This document shows, piece after piece, positions 28,536-31,044 of a stretch of 31,044 nt of DNA (positions within the stretch are counted from its first letter, which is position 1; each line of letters begins with the position of its first letter). The stretch lies in assembly GCF_001039355.2 (NCBI RefSeq), contig NW_019773965.1, positions 1 to 31,044 of the forward strand, read 5' to 3'. Made by a program: the position numbers and the translations under genes. A model generated the notes under the pieces. It was not told where the DNA came from, ran no database searches, and saw nothing but the letters and a program-made list of their open reading frames with translations. Source of the stretch: Lingula anatina. Its lineage: Eukaryota > Brachiopoda > Lingulata > Lingulida > Lingulidae.

Positions 28536-28940
28536 TCACACAGCACGTTTCACCAGGACACAAACCGCAATGAAGCAACTGCCTGAGTTGGCACAAGAAA
28601 TGAATCGTTTCATATCCAACATTACCTTCCAAAAGACATTTACAGACCGTAGAAACCTTTGGTGTCAACTGGATTACATCCTGGTTAGGAAAAAATGGAG
28701 AAACAGCCTGAAGAATGTGGAAGCATACAGTTGTTTTGAGAGTGTATGGTCAGACCACATGTTTAGTCTCAGGTCTTACATAAAGCAACCAGAGGCGCGA
28801 GTTTGCTATGATTAGGAGCAGTTCAAAAAGTCCAGAGCTACAGCAAGAATACTCTGTAACGATCAGAAACTGCTTTGAGTCTTTCACCATTGACCAAGAA
28901 GATGTCAAAAAGAGGTAAGGGGCATTTGTACAGGCAAAAC
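28536..28940 (+). pseudogene. LINE endonuclease C-terminal fragment, copy C
   Basis: It starts at the chimeric join (FTQHVSPGH) and contains LPELAQEMNRFISNITFQK, NLWCQLDYILVRKKWRNSL and VWSDHMFSLRSYIK. The SDH box marks the EEP endonuclease active site. The first half of the endonuclease, with GDMNA, is absent because the integrase tail replaces it. The linker then runs to a sharp end at 28,940. Confidence 0.75.
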
Positions 28941-30256
28941 TGCCAACTTGCGATGTTTGAACGCTGGAATTCGGGCGGAAAATTAAGGCTCTATCAGTAA
29001 AGTGTAATTCACGTACTGTGCTGTACAATGTAGATATTTTGGACTCCTTTTTTCACGGATATCTACTATGAAGGCGATAACAGGGAGATGGAGTCCAATT
29101 TATATTTAGCAGAAATGAAAGTTGTTTGAATTGGGATAAAGCAGAGGGAGCGAATTTGCTCAAAAATTATGTAACCTTACGTGGAGTCTAATAGGCTGTA
29201 GAAGGTCCCACTTTGTAAAATTGTTTAAAAAATACAAATTCCTATTATAACGTCCTTAATATCTGATGCGAAGACCTATTGCCTTCTAAGTACCGAGAAA
29301 GTTTGCCTACGATATTCCATCAAGAATGAATCATCTCTGGTTATTGTCATCTCAAATTCTAGATAAAACTGTACTTCTCGGGGATCAATGAACTCGTGCC
29401 ATGTGCTCTAGCTGTTAGAGGGGTAGGAATTCAGACATATTATGTTTGGAGGCCAAAATTGGTTATCAACAACAAAATAGCTCTATTTCGTTCTTAACTG
29501 AAAGTTTCTTAAATGAAACCATGACCAATGATTTTAATCAAAAATGAGGAAGTGGCTATAATTACACAATCGGTGGTTTATTTTCTTTTATTTTTTTATT
29601 ATTCAATATCCAATCTGTACGAACTATGTGCAAGTATTGTGTATAAAAGACAGAGGGCAAATAAAGATGTTAGAACAATATTGGCTTTTTCTTCCTCCTC
29701 ATTATTTTATCAATTTAACAATTAGACTAATGAAAAATTTATAAGTTAATACAGATACCGCATTTTAAACGCAAGAATGTAATAATTTTGGATATTTGTC
29801 ATAAAGGTACATTAATGTAACGGATTGTAAAAAAGTGCCGTTGTAACGTGAAAGAGAGTCCCCCGTTCCATTCGTTTGTGCACGTAAGTCTTGCCCTAGA
29901 TTTTGACCCACTTAGGTCAGGCTAACCCCAACCATTGCAACTAAATTGGGGGTGGTCTTTCTGTTACACGGTCCTTCAGTTTATTCGTTTCACCGGTAAT
30001 CATAAATGTGCTATACTCTACATGCATGTATATATGTGTACGTGTTTGTTTTCTTGTGTGTTTCTTGTCAATTACACATAGATACAGCTTTTAAAACCAG
30101 ATTATTACTACTTTTAAACAACATTGACATGATAACTGGTGATTATATGTGTGTGTGTGTGTGTGTGTGTGTAACAAAATCGTTTTACAAACAGCATAAT
30201 TGCAATATCCGTATAAATAAATCGACACCAGAGTATCTTCAAATTATCTAACTTCT
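28941..30256. other. Non-coding stretch, 3' flank of the receptor gene
   Basis: No gene seen. It contains a (GT)n tract at 30,149-30,172. The right part is probably the 3' UTR of the minus-strand gene; TTTATT near 29,978 could be its AATAAA-type polyadenylation signal, but that is only a guess. Confidence 0.45.
30149..30172. repeat. GT microsatellite
   Basis: (GT)n run of about 24 bases. Confidence 0.9.
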
Positions 30257-31044
30257 CTACACCATTATCGGCTCTTCTTTACTGCTCTGTCTCTCGAAAT
30301 CCAAGGCACAGTAATAATGTTGAGAATCAGTGGGCGTGGCCATTGTAGCAGGAGCGCTGTGATTGACAGGTTTGTTCTGACCATCACCACCAGGGGCGCC
30401 ACTTACGTGTGGCTCCCTGTCATCCTTGTTAGCACCATGTCTACCTTCCTGTATTGGTGCCACAAGCTGCCCTTTGCTGGGTGGAGTAAAGTCACTTTGT
30501 ATACGAACGTTAGCTTCGACTGGAAAATGACTGCTACCTCGGCGCTCAGACTTGGTTTTACTTTCGTTTTCAAAATCCTCAAACTGAAAGTTATTTTCCT
30601 TAGAGTGAAGCAGCCCCATGTTGTGCAAAATTCTAGTTGTTGCATCCATGTCTGTGTTTTCTCTTCCATCAAAGCCGTTGTGAAATCCACTCTTTGTTGA
30701 GTCAGGTGTGCTAAACTCTGTGACATTATTATCTTTTTCTTGAGATGCATTTGCAGCCTGAGACATGCCGTACACGTTGCTTGAATCCATATCTTCAAGA
30801 TGGTCGTATATATCATCTGGTGTCTCTGTTGAGCTTGCCACGTTAGTTGTACTTCCAGATATCCCACTGTGTACGTGGTACATGTAGTCGTCAATGTCGG
30901 AGTAGAGGTTGTCTGGACTCATATCTCTTTGCAAATGTTCTTCTGTAGTAGGTCTTTCATTTAGAAAAGGAGGTGGGGGAGGGAAATCTGCATGATTGAC
31001 AGGACCATGAGCTGTACGTGCCGCCCCCGGTCCGTCAAGTGTTT
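30257..31044 (-). CDS. C-terminal cytoplasmic tail of a putative membrane receptor (partial)
   Basis: The minus-strand frame is open from the right edge of the window to a TAG at 30,257, about 262 codons. The Met at 30,934 is internal: upstream codons in the same frame give DFPPPPPFLNERPTTEEH. The peptide is hydrophilic, without a membrane segment or signal, rich in Ser/Thr/Asp, with a proline run and several Tyr motifs: NLYSDIDDYMYH, DDIYDHLED, NVYGM and HYYCALDFE. It ends EEPIMV, a possible class II PDZ ligand. Such tails are typical of single-pass animal receptors (Ig-superfamily or MEGF/Draper-like), where YxxL/I sites recruit SH2 proteins. The exact family is not identified. There are no stops or frame shifts, so this is the best intact gene of the window. 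Confidence 0.6.
   Translation of the reverse strand, partial: TLDGPGAARTAHGPVNHADFPPPPPFLNERPTTEEHLQRDMSPDNLYSDIDDYMYHVHSGISGSTTNVASSTETPDDIYDHLEDMDSSNVYGMSQAANASQEKDNNVTEFSTPDSTKSGFHNGFDGRENTDMDATTRILHNMGLLHSKENNFQFEDFENESKTKSERRGSSHFPVEANVRIQSDFTPPSKGQLVAPIQEGRHGANKDDREPHVSGAPGGDGQNKPVNHSAPATMATPTDSQHYYCALDFERQSSKEEPIMV

Larger units (their letters stand above)
27098..28940 (+). repeat. Right arm of ~1.85-kb inverted repeat (BEL-transketolase-LINE chimera)
   Basis: Reverse complement of 23,191-25,058. It begins at GAATTACTTC and ends at CAGGCAAAA, beyond which the LINE homology stops abruptly while the left arm continues into LINE. The right arm is therefore the truncated one. Confidence 0.85.

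Noticed and set aside
30403-30894. 163-codon minus-strand frame overlapping the receptor tail
   Set aside because: Shadow of the real frame; the overlapping frame that stays open to the window edge has the better composition and motifs.
1-31044. CRISPR arrays, bacterial operons, integrated viral genome
   Set aside because: No regularly spaced identical repeats, no dense coding on one strand, no capsid or polymerase genes beyond retrotransposon fragments.

Overview
This window looks like repeat-rich, AT-rich, intron-bearing nuclear DNA from an invertebrate animal. A lophotrochozoan such as a mollusc is my best guess. That rests on the mix of BEL/Pao, RTE-like LINE, Crypton-type and foldback elements and on animal-type host proteins (HSPA13, transketolase, an Ig-like domain, a receptor tail). 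No species-specific marker is visible. There is no rRNA, no convincing tRNA gene, no CRISPR array and no prokaryotic operon structure.

Layout. 1-6.9 kb is mostly non-coding: nested palindromes (1.17-1.36 kb), a small terminal-inverted-repeat element (3.92-4.08 kb), the first copy of a foldback MITE (4.47-4.64 kb), a related motif array (5.17-5.40 kb) and a ~58-bp minisatellite (6.11-6.44 kb). At 6.99-7.74 kb lies a pseudogene exon of HSPA13, followed on the minus strand by a chimeric zone (7.74-12.23 kb) of RTE-like reverse transcriptase and endonuclease, repeated Ig-like segments, and a BEL/Pao gag/integrase piece carrying a transketolase segment. 12.2-15.6 kb is AT-rich with a tRNA-like SINE. 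15.99-16.89 kb is a TIR element with a TATA box, and next to it is an unrecognised exon (about 16.9-17.36 kb). 17.4-20.9 kb has perfect tandem duplications, the second MITE, a LINE C-terminal fragment and a Crypton/DUF3504-like recombinase exon.

From 20.93 kb much of the 7-15.6 kb block reappears in the same order: HSPA13 pseudogene, minus-strand LINE, minus-strand BEL/transketolase chimera, AT-rich block (to about 27.0 kb). The BEL-LINE chimera then occurs a third time, inverted, at 27.10-28.94 kb. This makes a ~1.85-kb-arm inverted repeat around a ~2.0-kb spacer. The window ends with the only good live-gene candidate: the minus-strand final exon of a tyrosine- and proline-rich cytoplasmic tail, open to the right edge.

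The main result is a family of chimeric retroelement blocks carrying host exon fragments. A 52-codon transketolase segment is stop-free in all three copies, sits on the element's coding strand, and lies between gag and integrase where protease/RT would be expected. An Ig-like segment is tandemly joined to LINE endonuclease. Shared junctions and a shared 29-bp deletion show that the two chimeras at 23-25 kb and 27-29 kb are sisters, with the 10.7-11.75 kb copy as outgroup.
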